From: Exiguobacterium acetylicum
GTDB taxonomy: Bacteria; Bacillota; Bacilli; Exiguobacteriales; Exiguobacteriaceae
Direction: 5' to 3'
Length of the DNA stretch: 64,000 bases
NCBI RefSeq assembly: GCF_019890935.1
Contig: NZ_CP082333.1
Coordinates: forward strand, 2,444,001 to 2,508,000
Positions 16,727 to 24,898 of this stretch are shown here, one piece after another; the first letter of the stretch is position 1, and each line of letters starts with the position of its first letter. The notes under the pieces are model-generated. The model did not search any database. It saw nothing but the letters and a program-made list of their open reading frames with translations, and had not been told where the DNA came from. Made by a program: the position numbers and the translations under genes.

Positions 16727-17589
16727 TGGTGATTGCGCACCTCCTCTTCAATCAAGCGATCGAGCCAGTCATCGATGTGCTGGAACAGAAAGCCCGCTTG
16801 TTTTGCGGCTGTCGTATCCATATAAAAATCACGTTCCGGCGCAAGAGGTGATTCATCCTCTCCTTTTGCGACGAGTTGGCTCGTCGTTCCCGCAACGCGG
16901 TCGATTTTATCCATCAGGTCTTGAATCGATAAGACACCGTCACTCGCAGCGTTGATCGGTCCTGTCAGTTCCGAGCGACCACACCACTCCAGAAAGGCAG
17001 CGGCTTCGTAACTGGAGATATACCCCATCTTCGCGTATGTGTTTTCGGCAACGATCGGACGCCCGTCAAGCGCCCGTTTGATATGAAAGACGAGTCGCTC
17101 CGTATAGTCATCTGGTCCGAGGACGACCGGAAAACGGACCGCAACGACTGGGAACGTCGCCCGTTGGAAGAAATAACTCTCCGCTTGGCGTTTCCCTTCG
17201 CCATATCCATGTTCCTTCTCGAGATCATATTTCCCGGGAAACGGATTATATGCACGCTCGGTGATGTTCGCACCACCGCCTTCATAGACAGACATCGTAG
17301 ACGTCAACACGTAGCGTCCGACTTTCCCTTCAAACGCGTCGATCGCAAGTTTGGCTTGATACGGCGTGAAGCAAATATTGTCATAGATGACATCCCAGTG
17401 CTGCTGGCTTAAGTCCTTCATCGTACTACTTGACGTCCGGTCCCCTTTGAAGAATGTCAAGCCCTTCGCGACTGGTGGCGTATGCTCACCGCGTGTGACG
17501 ATCGTCACATCATCCCCCGAATCGGCTAAGCGAATCGCAAGCCGGCGTCCGAAATAGCGCGTTCCCCCGAAGATCAATACTTTTCTCAT
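16723..17589 (-). CDS. NAD-dependent epimerase/dehydratase-like (extended SDR)
   Basis: A 288-aa extended short-chain dehydrogenase-like protein. The dinucleotide-binding start MRKVLIFGGTRYFGRRLA has the G-G-T-x-x-x-G pattern; the active-site region reads STMSVY, where the usual Y-x-x-x-K is not obvious, so it may bind NAD(P) or RNA without classic dehydrogenase activity. Related Bacilli proteins are annotated as NAD-dependent epimerases. GGGAGGG lies 7 nt before the ATG. First gene of the operon with two GNAT genes. Substrate unknown. Confidence 0.75.
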   Translation of the reverse strand: MRKVLIFGGTRYFGRRLAIRLADSGDDVTIVTRGEHTPPVAKGLTFFKGDRTSSSTMKDLSQQHWDVIYDNICFTPYQAKLAIDAFEGKVGRYVLTSTMSVYEGGGANITERAYNPFPGKYDLEKEHGYGEGKRQAESYFFQRATFPVVAVRFPVVLGPDDYTERLVFHIKRALDGRPIVAENTYAKMGYISSYEAAAFLEWCGRSELTGPINAASDGVLSIQDLMDKIDRVAGTTSQLVAKGEDESPLAPERDFYMDTTAAKQAGFLFQHIDDWLDRLIEEEVRNHQ

Positions 17590-17671
17590 CCTGAAGCCCT
17601 CCCTGTTCGTAGTAGCATTCACTCTCTTAATATTTCGAGTCAATGGAACAGGTCTCCTGTATACGGACAAT

Positions 17672-17699
17672 AAAAAAATCGTGGACGATGTCCACGATT
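17672..17699 (-). terminator. Terminator of the HesB/ErpA gene
   Basis: Reverse strand ATCGTGGACATCGTCCACGAT hairpin (10-bp arms) followed by seven T residues. Confidence 0.88.
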
Positions 17700-17706
17700 G
17701 GATTCA

Positions 17707-18057
17707 TTAACAGCCACCCGGTGTCCCGGCATTCGTTGCCGTCCGGAACGAAGTCCCGCAACCGCATGTTGCGATGGCATTCGGATTCGTGATCGTGAAT
17801 CCGCCGCCGAGCATCGACTGTTTATAATCGATTTCCAGTCCTTTGACGACCGGGTAATCTTTTTCGTCCACGATGACGGTCACGCCGTGCTGTTCGAAAA
17901 CGAGATCCGTTTCTTTCTGTTGGTCGAATCCCATTCCGTACGACAGACCACTACATCCACCACCTTGGACGAGCATCCGAAGATTCCGTTCATCTGCTGG
18001 TGCCTGCGCCATCATGTCCTGGACTTGTAGCGCTGCTGCCTCCGTTAAATGGATCAT
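17707..18057 (-). CDS. erpA: Iron-sulfur cluster carrier, HesB/IscA/ErpA family (YutM)
   Basis: A 116-aa A-type Fe-S carrier that accepts clusters from the SUF machinery and hands them to apo-enzymes. The three conserved cysteines are at about 35 (GGGCSGLSYGM), 98 and 100 (CGCGTSF). The C-terminal extension ending in PGGC is somewhat longer than the core family. It matches Bacillus YutM in sequence and neighbourhood. Transcribed alone, with a terminator just after the stop. Confidence 0.88.
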   Translation of the reverse strand: MIHLTEAAALQVQDMMAQAPADERNLRMLVQGGGCSGLSYGMGFDQQKETDLVFEQHGVTVIVDEKDYPVVKGLEIDYKQSMLGGGFTITNPNAIATCGCGTSFRTATNAGTPGGC

Positions 18058-18116
18058 GTCATCACCTTCCTTTTCTTTAGTATACGCAACTTCTGAGCGA
18101 ATCGAAACCTAGTTGC

Positions 18117-18145
18117 TTGAAACTATCTTGAATTCGTTGTATAAA
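18117..18145 (+). promoter_or_regulatory. Promoter of the ribU riboswitch transcript
   Basis: TTGAAA, 17-bp spacer, TATAAA. It sits about 30 bp before the FMN aptamer. Confidence 0.7.
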
Positions 18146-18173
18146 TGGTATGTACAATAAAATAATCGTTCCA

Positions 18174-18308
18174 TCTTCAGGGCAGGGTGAAATTCCCGAC
18201 CGGCGGTAAACAACTCATATGAGTTGAAGCCCGCGAGCGAATAGGGCGCTATTTGCTGATTCTGTGTAATTCAGGAGCCGACAGTATAGTCTGGATGGGA
18301 GAAGATGG
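18174..18308 (+). ncRNA. FMN riboswitch (RFN element)
   Basis: Conserved RFN blocks are visible in order: TTCAGGGCAGGGTGAAATTC, CCCGACCGGCGGTAAA, AGCCCGCGAGCG, CAGGAGCCGACAGTATAGTC and TGGATGGGAGAAGATG. This aptamer binds flavin mononucleotide and shuts off downstream expression. An intrinsic terminator follows at 18374, and the gene downstream is the riboflavin transporter, as known in Bacillota. Confidence 0.97.
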
Positions 18309-18373
18309 CGGCATGAGTTTGAATTTGATCGATTTTTGCAATAATCGATTAGGTTTATTTAATGCGGACTTCT

Positions 18374-18405
18374 CCCCTGTTGATCTCATCAATAGGGGTT
18401 TCTTT
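18374..18405 (+). terminator. FMN-controlled terminator
   Basis: CCCCTGTTGAT, CTC loop, ATCAATAGGGG, then a T-rich tail. This is the expression platform of the FMN riboswitch. Confidence 0.8.
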
Positions 18406-18465
18406 ATGGACGCAGTCATGCCAATACTTCATCGAGAGGAACGAGCAAAAGGAGACAATACTCGT

Positions 18466-19032
18466 ATGAAACGCACACAAAAAATGGTCACTCTGTCAAT
18501 GTTAGGTTCAATCTCATTTGTTCTTATGCTTATCAATTTCCCACTACCGTTCTTACCGAACTATCTGAAGATCGACTTCAGTGATGTTCCTGCTCTCGTC
18601 GCAGCGATCATGTTCTCACCGGTCGCAGGTGTCATCGTCGAAGCATTGAAGAACGTGTTATACTACATCTTCCGCGGAAGTGGTGTTCCGGTCGGAGAAT
18701 TCGCGAACTTTGCTGCTGGCGTCGCATTCGTGCTTCCTGTCAGCTGGTTCTACCATAAAAAGAAATCAACACAAGGTCTCGCAACTGGTCTCGTCGCTGG
18801 TACGATCACGATGGCACTCGGTCTTGCGATTCTCAACTATATCTTGATCCTTCCAGCGTATGCATGGTTCCTCGGTATGGACTACATGGCGGATCCAGCT
18901 GTCAAATGGACAGCGATCACAGCTGGTATCTTACCGTTTAACGTCATCAAGGCGTTGTTCATCTCGGCACTCTTCATTCCGTTGTTCTTGAAACTACGAC
19001 CATGGATGATGCGCCGTCAACAATCTGCCTGA
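18466..19032 (+). CDS. ribU: Riboflavin ECF transporter S component RibU
   Basis: A 188-aa membrane protein, the substrate-binding subunit of an energy-coupling factor transporter for riboflavin. It has about six helices; LSMLGSISFVLMLINFPLPFLP, LKIDFSDVPALVAAIMFSP and the conserved GSGVPVGEFANF region are typical of RibU. The ATG at 18466 has AAAAGGAG upstream. The FMN riboswitch in the leader supports flavin specificity. The shared ECF ATPases and T component are not in this window. A terminator follows. Confidence 0.93.
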   Translation: MKRTQKMVTLSMLGSISFVLMLINFPLPFLPNYLKIDFSDVPALVAAIMFSPVAGVIVEALKNVLYYIFRGSGVPVGEFANFAAGVAFVLPVSWFYHKKKSTQGLATGLVAGTITMALGLAILNYILILPAYAWFLGMDYMADPAVKWTAITAGILPFNVIKALFISALFIPLFLKLRPWMMRRQQSA

Positions 19033-19062
19033 TCCGAAAAGCTGCGCCCGCTGACGGACACG

Positions 19063-19096
19063 AATCCCCTCGTTCAGACGAACGAGGGGATTTTTT
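19063..19096 (+). terminator. Terminator of ribU
   Basis: AATCCCCTCGTT, CAG loop region, AACGAGGGGATT with six T residues. Confidence 0.9.
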
Positions 19097-19107
19097 GCTG
19101 TCTTTGT

Positions 19108-19341
19108 TCACAGCTCGTTTTCTTCGATTTTTAGGTAAATCTTCTCGAGTAACTCTTCCGGTGTTTCGCCTACGACGGTCTCACCATCAACGAGACAAAA
19201 ATGATCAAGCGAACAAATGCCGCAATAGCCGAGGCAACCGTATTCGACGACATCGACGTTCGGGTCACGTTCGAGTTGCTCCATGACGACTTGTGTACCC
19301 GCCGCTAAGTTACTGATACAAAATTCAATAATCGGATTCAC
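19108..19341 (-). CDS. yuzB: YuzB family protein (DUF1450)
   Basis: A 77-aa cysteine-rich protein of the UPF0349/YuzB family. It starts MNPIIEFCISNLA and has the Cys cluster YGCLGYCGICSLDHFCLVDG at about residues 34-53, possibly for metal or cluster binding. Function is not established. As in Bacillus it is divergent from the yutJ-type NADH dehydrogenase-like gene. Confidence 0.85.
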   Translation of the reverse strand: MNPIIEFCISNLAAGTQVVMEQLERDPNVDVVEYGCLGYCGICSLDHFCLVDGETVVGETPEELLEKIYLKIEENEL

Positions 19342-19433
19342 TTTTTTTCCTCCTTCAAGCAGGAAACGACCTGCCTCATGTCGTATTATACAAGGTCAGA
19401 CTGATTTAGGGGAACTAAGGGGGATTTTACGTT

Positions 19434-20486
19434 ATGAAGCAATTGGTCGTACTCGGCGGAGGATATGGTGGAATGCGGATTTGTGAGCGGTTCAAGGACG
19501 AGGAAGTTGCCGTCACGCTCGTCGACCGTCTACCATACCACGCACTCAAAACGGAATATTACGCACTCGCAGCAGGTACATTATCAGATCGGGATGTCCG
19601 GATTGAATTTCCGGAGGGGAAACATCTTACTTATAAATATGGACATGTCATTAAAATCTCACCAGAGACGAATACGGTCCACCTGCAGGACGGATCAGAA
19701 TTATTCTATGATGACTTGATCATCGCTCTCGGTTGTGAGGATAAATACCACAACATTCCGGGTGCTCAAGAGTTTACATACAGCATCCAGACACTTGAAG
19801 AATCGCGTAAGACACAGCAAGCGATCTGCGGTCTGTCACCGGGATCCGTCGTCTCAATCGTTGGTGCTGGTCTATCTGGTGTCGAACTCGCCAGTGAACT
19901 GCACGAGAGCCGGAAGGATTTAACGATTCGTTTGTTCGACCGCGGTCCATCCGTCTTGTCGTTCTTATCCGACAAAGTCTCGTCTTACGTCCAGGAATGG
20001 TTCGAGGAGCATGACGTGGAAGTCATCAACAATTCGAACGTCACGCTCGTCACAGCGGACGACGTGCGTAACGGCGACGATACGTATCCGTCCGACTTAA
20101 CGATTTGGACGGCAGGTACGCAACCGGTCAAGGTCGTTCGTGATCTCGGCTTTGCTGCAGACAGTGGCGGTCGGATCAAATTGACGGCACATCACCATGT
20201 ACCAGAATACGATAACGTATTCGTCATCGGCGATTGTGCCAGCTTGCCGTATGCACCAAGCGGTCAACTCGCAGAACATCAGGCAGAACAAGTCGTCGAT
20301 GTCTTGCAAGCGAAATGGCAAGGGAAAAAATTGCCGAAACTGCCAGAAATCAAACTGCGCGGGATGCTCGGATCGCTTGGGAAATCAGATGGTTTCGGGA
20401 TCGTCATGGGCAAGCAAGCGCTGACGGGGAAAGTCCCACGTCTCTTGAAGTCCGGTGTCTTATGGAAACACAAAAAGATTAAATGA
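19434..20486 (+). CDS. yutJ: NAD(P)/FAD-dependent oxidoreductase, NADH dehydrogenase-like (YutJ)
   Basis: A 350-aa flavoprotein related to type II NADH dehydrogenases. It has the FAD motif GGGYGG at the start, the second dinucleotide motif VGAGLSGVELASEL at about residues 142-155, and VFVIGDCASLPYAPSG near residue 265. It is shorter than YumB and lacks its C-terminal membrane helix region, so quinone reduction is not assured. Gene position beside yuzB matches Bacillus yutJ. A strong terminator follows. Confidence 0.87.
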   Translation: MKQLVVLGGGYGGMRICERFKDEEVAVTLVDRLPYHALKTEYYALAAGTLSDRDVRIEFPEGKHLTYKYGHVIKISPETNTVHLQDGSELFYDDLIIALGCEDKYHNIPGAQEFTYSIQTLEESRKTQQAICGLSPGSVVSIVGAGLSGVELASELHESRKDLTIRLFDRGPSVLSFLSDKVSSYVQEWFEEHDVEVINNSNVTLVTADDVRNGDDTYPSDLTIWTAGTQPVKVVRDLGFAADSGGRIKLTAHHHVPEYDNVFVIGDCASLPYAPSGQLAEHQAEQVVDVLQAKWQGKKLPKLPEIKLRGMLGSLGKSDGFGIVMGKQALTGKVPRLLKSGVLWKHKKIK

Positions 20487-20489
20487 GCA

Positions 20490-20523
20490 AAAGAGGTGTC
20501 CCGATCTTTGGGATACCTCTTCT
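20490..20523 (+). terminator. Terminator of yutJ
   Basis: AAGAGGTGTCCC and GGGATACCTCTT stem; the T-tail is short and mixed. May serve both converging genes. Confidence 0.7.
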
Positions 20524-20527
20524 TCGT

Positions 20528-20824
20528 TCACCCCGTCTGACTTAACTTCGCATCAATCGCTTCCGTAATCGTCTTCAATTTGACGTACCCCTCGTCAATC
20601 ATCTCATCATCAAGCACGATCAGTGGATAAAAATAGACATCCTCTTTTAGCGCTTCCGTCCATTGATCCGCTGTTGCTGTCTCGAAATCGACATAGCGTA
20701 GCGTCATCGCTTGCTCATATTTCCGTCCGAGGACAGCTTGTAGCCAACTGAACGTCTCTTCCGAGCTGGGTGCCCCGACACAACTCGGACAAGTGACCGC
20801 TGTTCCATAAACCGTGATTTCCAT
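20528..20824 (-). CDS. yuzD: YuzD family protein (DUF1462, thioredoxin-like)
   Basis: A 98-aa protein of the YuzD family. The start [20 protein letters not shown] contains a CPSC motif (C12-C15) like thioredoxin-fold proteins, and [13 protein letters not shown] follows at about 68-80. Function is unknown; it may take part in redox or Fe-S chemistry since the divergent neighbour is a NifU-like scaffold. AAAAGGGGG precedes the ATG at 20822-20824. Confidence 0.83.
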   Translation of the reverse strand: MEITVYGTAVTCPSCVGAPSSEETFSWLQAVLGRKYEQAMTLRYVDFETATADQWTEALKEDVYFYPLIVLDDEMIDEGYVKLKTITEAIDAKLSQTG

Positions 20825-20876
20825 CTTGAAGTCCCCCTTTTCAATTCTCTCCTCTTTAGTATACAAGTTTTCCAGA

Positions 20877-20905
20877 TTGAGAACATTTTTCAACCCTGTT
20901 ACAAT
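20877..20905 (+). promoter_or_regulatory. Promoter of the NifU-like gene
   Basis: TTGAGA, 17-bp spacer, TACAAT, located 29-57 bp before the start codon. Confidence 0.75.
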
Positions 20906-20933
20906 GAAACTATACGAAAGGATGTGTTTACGC

Positions 20934-21161
20934 ATGGAAATGTTTGATCAAGTGAATGAAGTTCTTGAAAAATTGCGTCCGTTCCTTCTTCGTGATGGAG
21001 GAGACGTTGAACTCGTAGATGTAGAAGACGGAATCGTAAAACTCCGTTTGATGGGAGCTTGTGGTAGCTGCCCAAGTTCAACGATCACATTGAAGGCCGG
21101 TATCGAACGTGCCCTTCTTGAAGAAGTCGCTGGCGTCGTTGAAGTCGAACAAGTCTTCTAA
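20934..21161 (+). CDS. yutI: NifU C-terminal domain Fe-S scaffold (YutI)
   Basis: A 75-aa protein made only of the NifU C-terminal domain, with the cluster-binding CGSC at residues 43-46 in [16 protein letters not shown]. Such Nfu-type proteins carry Fe-S clusters to targets. [14 protein letters not shown] is the conserved N-terminal stretch. The ATG at 20934 is taken although the AAAGGA box is 12 nt away; an upstream ATG at 20922 is too close to it. Slightly shorter than Bacillus YutI. Confidence 0.9.
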   Translation: MEMFDQVNEVLEKLRPFLLRDGGDVELVDVEDGIVKLRLMGACGSCPSSTITLKAGIERALLEEVAGVVEVEQVF

Positions 21162-21168
21162 TACATGA

Positions 21169-21200
21169 AATCCCGAACGAATTCTCGTTCGGGATTTTTT
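21169..21200 (+). terminator. Terminator of yutI
   Basis: AATCCCGAACGA, ATTC, TCGTTCGGGATT followed by T-run; nearly symmetric, so it may also stop the opposing yutF gene. Confidence 0.9.
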
Positions 21201-21203
21201 GAT

Positions 21204-21968
21204 TCATAGAATCCATTCGGCTAACGTATCGACCATGTATGTCGGTTGACGATCCTGACCTTGAATGAAGACGGGTGTGTGGACGCCAGAATTGACGTGC
21301 ATTGTCCGGATGCCTCCATTGATTCCGAATAGGATATCCGTATGGTAGTTATCCCCGACCATGATGACGTCTTCTTTTGACAGACCAATCATCTCCGTTG
21401 CGATATCGACCATGACCGGTTCCGGTTTGCCGATGAAGAACGGTTCCTTCTCCGTCGTCACGCGCAGGACGGACGTCAAGGCACCGTTTCCTGGTAAGAA
21501 TCCACGTTCTGTCGGAATGGCGATGTCTCCGTTCGTCGAGATGAAACGAGCACCGGCACGAATCGCGAGGGCTCCGACAGCGAGTTTTTCATATGTGATC
21601 TGACGGTCAAGACCGATGACGACGTAGTCTGCCGCTTCTGTTGCGACGACGTCTAACCCTTCCCGTTCAAGCGCATCAATCAGTCCTGTTTCTCCGATCG
21701 CATAGACGCGTGCTTTCGGTGATAGATCAGCGATATAACGACCAGTCGCCATCGCACTCGTCAAGACGTGTTTCGCATCGGAATGAACACCCATCCCGCG
21801 TAATTTCTCCGCCACGGCTTCTGCCGTCATCGACGCATTATTCGTCACGAACAAATACGGAATGCCTTCTGCTTGCAGACGATTGACGAAATCGACCGCT
21901 TCTTTTACCGGTTCCGTTCCGTTATACATCGTTCCATCTAAATCAAATAAATAGCCTTTTGCCTTCAT
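21204..21968 (-). CDS. yutF: HAD hydrolase, NagD-like (TIGR01457 family, YutF)
   Basis: A 254-aa HAD-superfamily phosphatase of the NagD/NIPSNAP subfamily. Motif I is LFDLDGTMYNG (catalytic Asp residues 9 and 11), motif II is FVTNNAS, and motif III/IV lies in MVGDNYHTDI at about residue 200. Family members dephosphorylate sugar phosphates or nucleotides; the substrate is unknown. RBS and the short gap of 6 nt to the preceding yutE homologue suggest a two-gene operon. Confidence 0.88.
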   Translation of the reverse strand: MKAKGYLFDLDGTMYNGTEPVKEAVDFVNRLQAEGIPYLFVTNNASMTAEAVAEKLRGMGVHSDAKHVLTSAMATGRYIADLSPKARVYAIGETGLIDALEREGLDVVATEAADYVVIGLDRQITYEKLAVGALAIRAGARFISTNGDIAIPTERGFLPGNGALTSVLRVTTEKEPFFIGKPEPVMVDIATEMIGLSKEDVIMVGDNYHTDILFGINGGIRTMHVNSGVHTPVFIQGQDRQPTYMVDTLAEWIL

Positions 21969-21974
21969 CCTGAC

Positions 21975-22418
21975 TCACTCCTCGTTTGGTAAAAATGCAG
22001 ACACCGGTCCGAGTTCTGTCTCGATATACCGGCGAATCGCTTCCGGGAAACGACATAGTTCTGCTTCCTCTGTCTCAAGTACCGCCCGAATCTCCGCCAT
22101 ACTCGACTGTGTGAATGACCGGACGATCAACGTACGTAACGCAACGAGCTTCTTCAGACTCGTCGCGAGCGGTCCATCGATGACCTTCTCATCTTCTAAT
22201 ATGAGAATGATATCTTCATAACTTCCCGGATCCCGCATGATGAATCCATCAATCATACTGTTTCCGATGTCGATGACACTCTCGATGACTAAAAAACCGA
22301 TCCGCTCCATAGCCAGTGCCGTCGTCACCGGATCCCCCGTAACTTCCTTACTTTGTCGAAGTGCCGTCTCATAACAGACGACCGTCTCTTCGATTTTTTG
22401 ACGATTGACGAAATACAT
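21975..22418 (-). CDS. yutE: DUF86 (HepT-like) protein YutE
   Basis: A 147-aa protein of the DUF86/YutE family. The conserved helix MIDGFIMRDPGSYEDI and the ending RYIETELGPVSAFLP match YutE. DUF86 also contains HepT toxins, but the HepT catalytic R-x4-H-x-Y motif is not present here (the equivalent stretch is LRTLIVRSFTQ), and no MNT antitoxin gene is adjacent, so a toxin role is unlikely. The third codon ATG was chosen for spacing from GAGGGGGA. Upstream of yutF in one operon. Confidence 0.8.
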   Translation of the reverse strand: MYFVNRQKIEETVVCYETALRQSKEVTGDPVTTALAMERIGFLVIESVIDIGNSMIDGFIMRDPGSYEDIILILEDEKVIDGPLATSLKKLVALRTLIVRSFTQSSMAEIRAVLETEEAELCRFPEAIRRYIETELGPVSAFLPNEE

Positions 22419-22489
22419 CTTCATTCCCCCTCACATCCTCCATTTTATCGTTATCCGGCAATCCTGAAAAGCAGAAAGGTCATTTGCAT

Positions 22490-22505
22490 CACATTCCCCA
22501 ATGTG
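22490..22505. promoter_or_regulatory. Perfect palindrome upstream of glpX
   Basis: CACATT-CCCC-AATGTG, 65-80 bp before the glpX start codon and close to the divergent yutE start. A second CACATT occurs at about 22544. Possible operator; regulator unknown. Confidence 0.3.
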
Positions 22506-22569
22506 TTATCCTCAATTTAGATTTTTGCTGAAAATAGTATGTCACATTGGTGACGTGGAGGTTATATAC

Positions 22570-23550
22570 ATGGAACGGGAACTCGCACTGGAAATCGTAC
22601 GCGCTACGGAAGCAGCAGCATTAGCTTCTGCTCAATGGATTGGTCGCGGTAAGAAAAATGAAGCGGATGATGCAGCAACGACTGCGATGCGCGAAGTCTT
22701 GAACACGGTCAACATGAACGGAACGGTCGTCATCGGTGAAGGTGAGCTCGACGAAGCACCAATGCTCTTCATCGGCGAACGTGTCGGAACAGCAAACGGT
22801 CCAATCGTTGACATCGCCGTCGACCCGCTCGAAGGTACGAATATCGTCGCCAAAGGTCTCGGTAATGCGATGGTCGTCATCGCCGTCGCCGATGAAGGTG
22901 CCCTGCTCCACGCACCGGATATGTATATGGATAAATTAACAGTTGGACCGAACTTGAAGGGGCACGTCTCGCTCGACGATCCACTTGAAGTCATCATTGA
23001 AAAAGCAGCTCAATACAACAATAAACGGATTGAGGATGTCACGGTCATCATGCAGGACCGCCCACGTCACGATCACTTCCGCGAGGCCGCGATGCGGATG
23101 GGCGCACGGGTTCGTCTGTTTGAAGACGGCGACGTTTCGGCTGGAATCGCACCACTCTCTCCTGCGACAGGAATCGATATCTTCATCGGAACAGGCGGTG
23201 CTCCTGAAGGTGTCATCACGGCTGCTGCCGTTAAAGCGATGGGAGGCGACATGCAGGCACGCTTACATCCGATGAACGAGGAAGAAACTGCTCGTGTCAT
23301 CCGGATGGGACTTGAAAATCCGCTTCAACTCTTGACGCTTGATGACCTTATCAAAAGCGACGACTGTATCTTTGCTGCGACCGGCGTCACGACGGGCGAA
23401 ATGCTCGATGGCGTTAAGTTCTTGACGGATGATATCGTTGAGACGACATCCCTCGTCATGCGTTCAAAGACACGGACGATTCGAAAAGTCATCGCCGAGC
23501 ATAGCTTATCGCGTAAACCATACTTGCAAAAAGTCCCCCAAACCCTTTAA
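22570..23550 (+). CDS. glpX: Fructose-1,6-bisphosphatase class II
   Basis: A 326-aa gluconeogenic enzyme that removes the 1-phosphate of fructose 1,6-bisphosphate. Metal and substrate motifs of the class II (GlpX) family are present: VVIGEGELDEAPML, IAVDPLEGTNIVAKG and IFIGTGGAPEGVITAAA. The ATG at 22570 has GGAGG nine nt upstream. Length is usual. It lies alone between yutE and a DUF3055 gene 35 bp downstream, probably co-transcribed with the latter. Confidence 0.95.
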   Translation: MERELALEIVRATEAAALASAQWIGRGKKNEADDAATTAMREVLNTVNMNGTVVIGEGELDEAPMLFIGERVGTANGPIVDIAVDPLEGTNIVAKGLGNAMVVIAVADEGALLHAPDMYMDKLTVGPNLKGHVSLDDPLEVIIEKAAQYNNKRIEDVTVIMQDRPRHDHFREAAMRMGARVRLFEDGDVSAGIAPLSPATGIDIFIGTGGAPEGVITAAAVKAMGGDMQARLHPMNEEETARVIRMGLENPLQLLTLDDLIKSDDCIFAATGVTTGEMLDGVKFLTDDIVETTSLVMRSKTRTIRKVIAEHSLSRKPYLQKVPQTL

Positions 23551-23585
23551 TCTGAAACAGATGTTAGGGAAATGAGGGAAGCTGA

Positions 23586-23861
23586 ATGATGGAAGAACGT
23601 GATTTTTTATATGATGATGTCGAACAAACGAAGACACGCTTCGTCAGTTGGATTGGAGAAGCCAGTCGGTTTGATCTCGCCATCACCCACTCGGAGCATT
23701 TTTACGGTAAGATTCTCGTCTTGAATCTCTTATCGAATCGCTATGCGATCATCGGTGCGGACGATTTTGATGAACCTGGCTACATCGCGACGGCGTTTGA
23801 CGTCGAAGACGATGCGGCAACGGAACTCGAGATGTATCTGCGTGCTTATATCGGTCTATGA
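23586..23861 (+). CDS. DUF3055 family protein
   Basis: A 91-aa protein of the DUF3055 (SAV0927-like) family, known by FLYDDVEQTKTRFVSWIGE near the start and YGKILVLNLLSNRYAIIGADDFDEPGY in the middle part. Function unknown; the family is widespread in Bacillales. Soluble and acidic. It follows glpX and ends at a strong terminator. Confidence 0.8.
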   Translation: MMEERDFLYDDVEQTKTRFVSWIGEASRFDLAITHSEHFYGKILVLNLLSNRYAIIGADDFDEPGYIATAFDVEDDAATELEMYLRAYIGL

Positions 23862-23893
23862 AAAAAGCCTTCGTCCGCGGACGAAGGCTTTTT
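23861..23893 (+). terminator. Bidirectional terminator
   Basis: AAAAAAGCCTTCGTCC and GGACGAAGGCTTTTT form a perfect stem with A-tract and T-tract, so it can stop both the DUF3055 gene and the opposing stress-protein gene. Confidence 0.92.
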
Positions 23894-23894
23894 C

Positions 23895-24341
23895 TTATAA
23901 GAGACGATCGTTTCGTTCATTTAGTGTGTTCGGTCCGCTGAAGACGTTCGTATTGTCTGACTCGTCATGGGCACGGCGTTCTGAATGCTGATCCGCTTCA
24001 TCACCGACGAGTAATACGAATTGACCACTTTCGACCGCATGATTCGCACGATCAACGTCTTCCTTCGTCAAGCCACTTCCGTGGATAGCGTCGCCATGAG
24101 AAGCTGTGTCATCCTTTTTGAAGATACTTTTGATTTCCTGCCAGAGATTGCGATGATCTTCCTGCGACAGACGCGTAGATGTCTGTTGGTTGTTCAAATC
24201 CGCCAATTCCTCGATTTGTTCGAGATCGTATTTATCGTGTGCTAAGACTTTTAAATCAGTCGAAACGACACCGGCAACACGGAGATCGTGCACGGCACTG
24301 ACGACTTCTGGTACGGATGAGTAAATTCCAACGATTCGCAT
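23895..24341 (-). CDS. General stress protein 17M-like (YflT domain)
   Basis: A 148-aa protein with the N-terminal YflT/DUF1269-like fold (MRIVGIYSSVPEVVSAVHDLRVAG, then LKVLAHDK) followed by a polar, low-complexity C-terminal half. GLTKEDVDRANHAVESGQFVLLVG is the conserved second block. Related Bacillus proteins belong to the SigB general stress response. No SigB promoter was recognised here with confidence. Role in stress is inferred from the family. Confidence 0.8.
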   Translation of the reverse strand: MRIVGIYSSVPEVVSAVHDLRVAGVVSTDLKVLAHDKYDLEQIEELADLNNQQTSTRLSQEDHRNLWQEIKSIFKKDDTASHGDAIHGSGLTKEDVDRANHAVESGQFVLLVGDEADQHSERRAHDESDNTNVFSGPNTLNERNDRLL

Positions 24342-24426
24342 GGATGGTTCCCCCTATAGGTACATGATACTTATAGTAATAGCCGAATTCTGTCCACTAG
24401 AAACGCTTTTCTGTATGACAGTTTGA

Positions 24427-24804
24427 TTACTCGCCTTCCGTCTTCTCTGGTGCAGGTGCGAACTTCCGTTTCAACTTCAACGTATTGGATGAAGAACCGT
24501 CGAAGCGAGGTGGTGCTTCTTCTCCTTCTACCAATCCGATCTTCTTGACGATGAAGTAGGCACATCCGAAGTTACAGTATTCGTAGAGATAATCTGCCAC
24601 ATGCGAAATCTTCGTATCAAATGTTGCTTTCTCGTGTTGATCCTCATAGAAGCCACGTAGCCGTAATTGACCGTGCCCCCAGTCCCCCACGATATAATCA
24701 TATTTCTCAAGGACATCGCTAAAACGACCGATGAAGGCTTCCTCATTAAAACCTTCGCGCTTCTCTTCGACGACCTCATAACGTTCCCGATTGACTTGTA
24801 TCAT
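24427..24804 (-). CDS. yutD: YutD family protein (DUF1027)
   Basis: A 125-aa protein of the YutD family. IVGDWGHGQLRLRGFYED and YLYEYCNFGCAYFIVKK are the conserved blocks. The C-terminus is basic (LKLKRKF) with a short acidic tail. Function is unestablished. The start at codon ATG (24802-24804) was chosen because AGGAGG lies 8 nt upstream. As in Bacillus it lies near lipA. Confidence 0.85.
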   Translation of the reverse strand: MIQVNRERYEVVEEKREGFNEEAFIGRFSDVLEKYDYIVGDWGHGQLRLRGFYEDQHEKATFDTKISHVADYLYEYCNFGCAYFIVKKIGLVEGEEAPPRFDGSSSNTLKLKRKFAPAPEKTEGE

Positions 24805-24859
24805 TATTCCCACCTCCTGCTGTTCTTATCATAGCATATTCCATTTCGCCTGGCAGACG

Positions 24860-24893
24860 AAAAACCGTCCGAGCAACTGCTCGAACGGTTTTT
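24860..24893. terminator. Terminator of lipA (symmetric)
   Basis: AAAAACCGTCCGAGCA and TGCTCGAACGGTTTTT stem; works in both directions, most likely for lipA. Confidence 0.85.
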
Positions 24894-24898
24894 GATCA

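Noticed and set aside
21975-22418. HepT/MNT toxin-antitoxin pair
   Set aside because: The DUF86 protein lacks the R-x4-H-x-Y catalytic motif, matches housekeeping YutE, and has no nucleotidyltransferase partner beside it.
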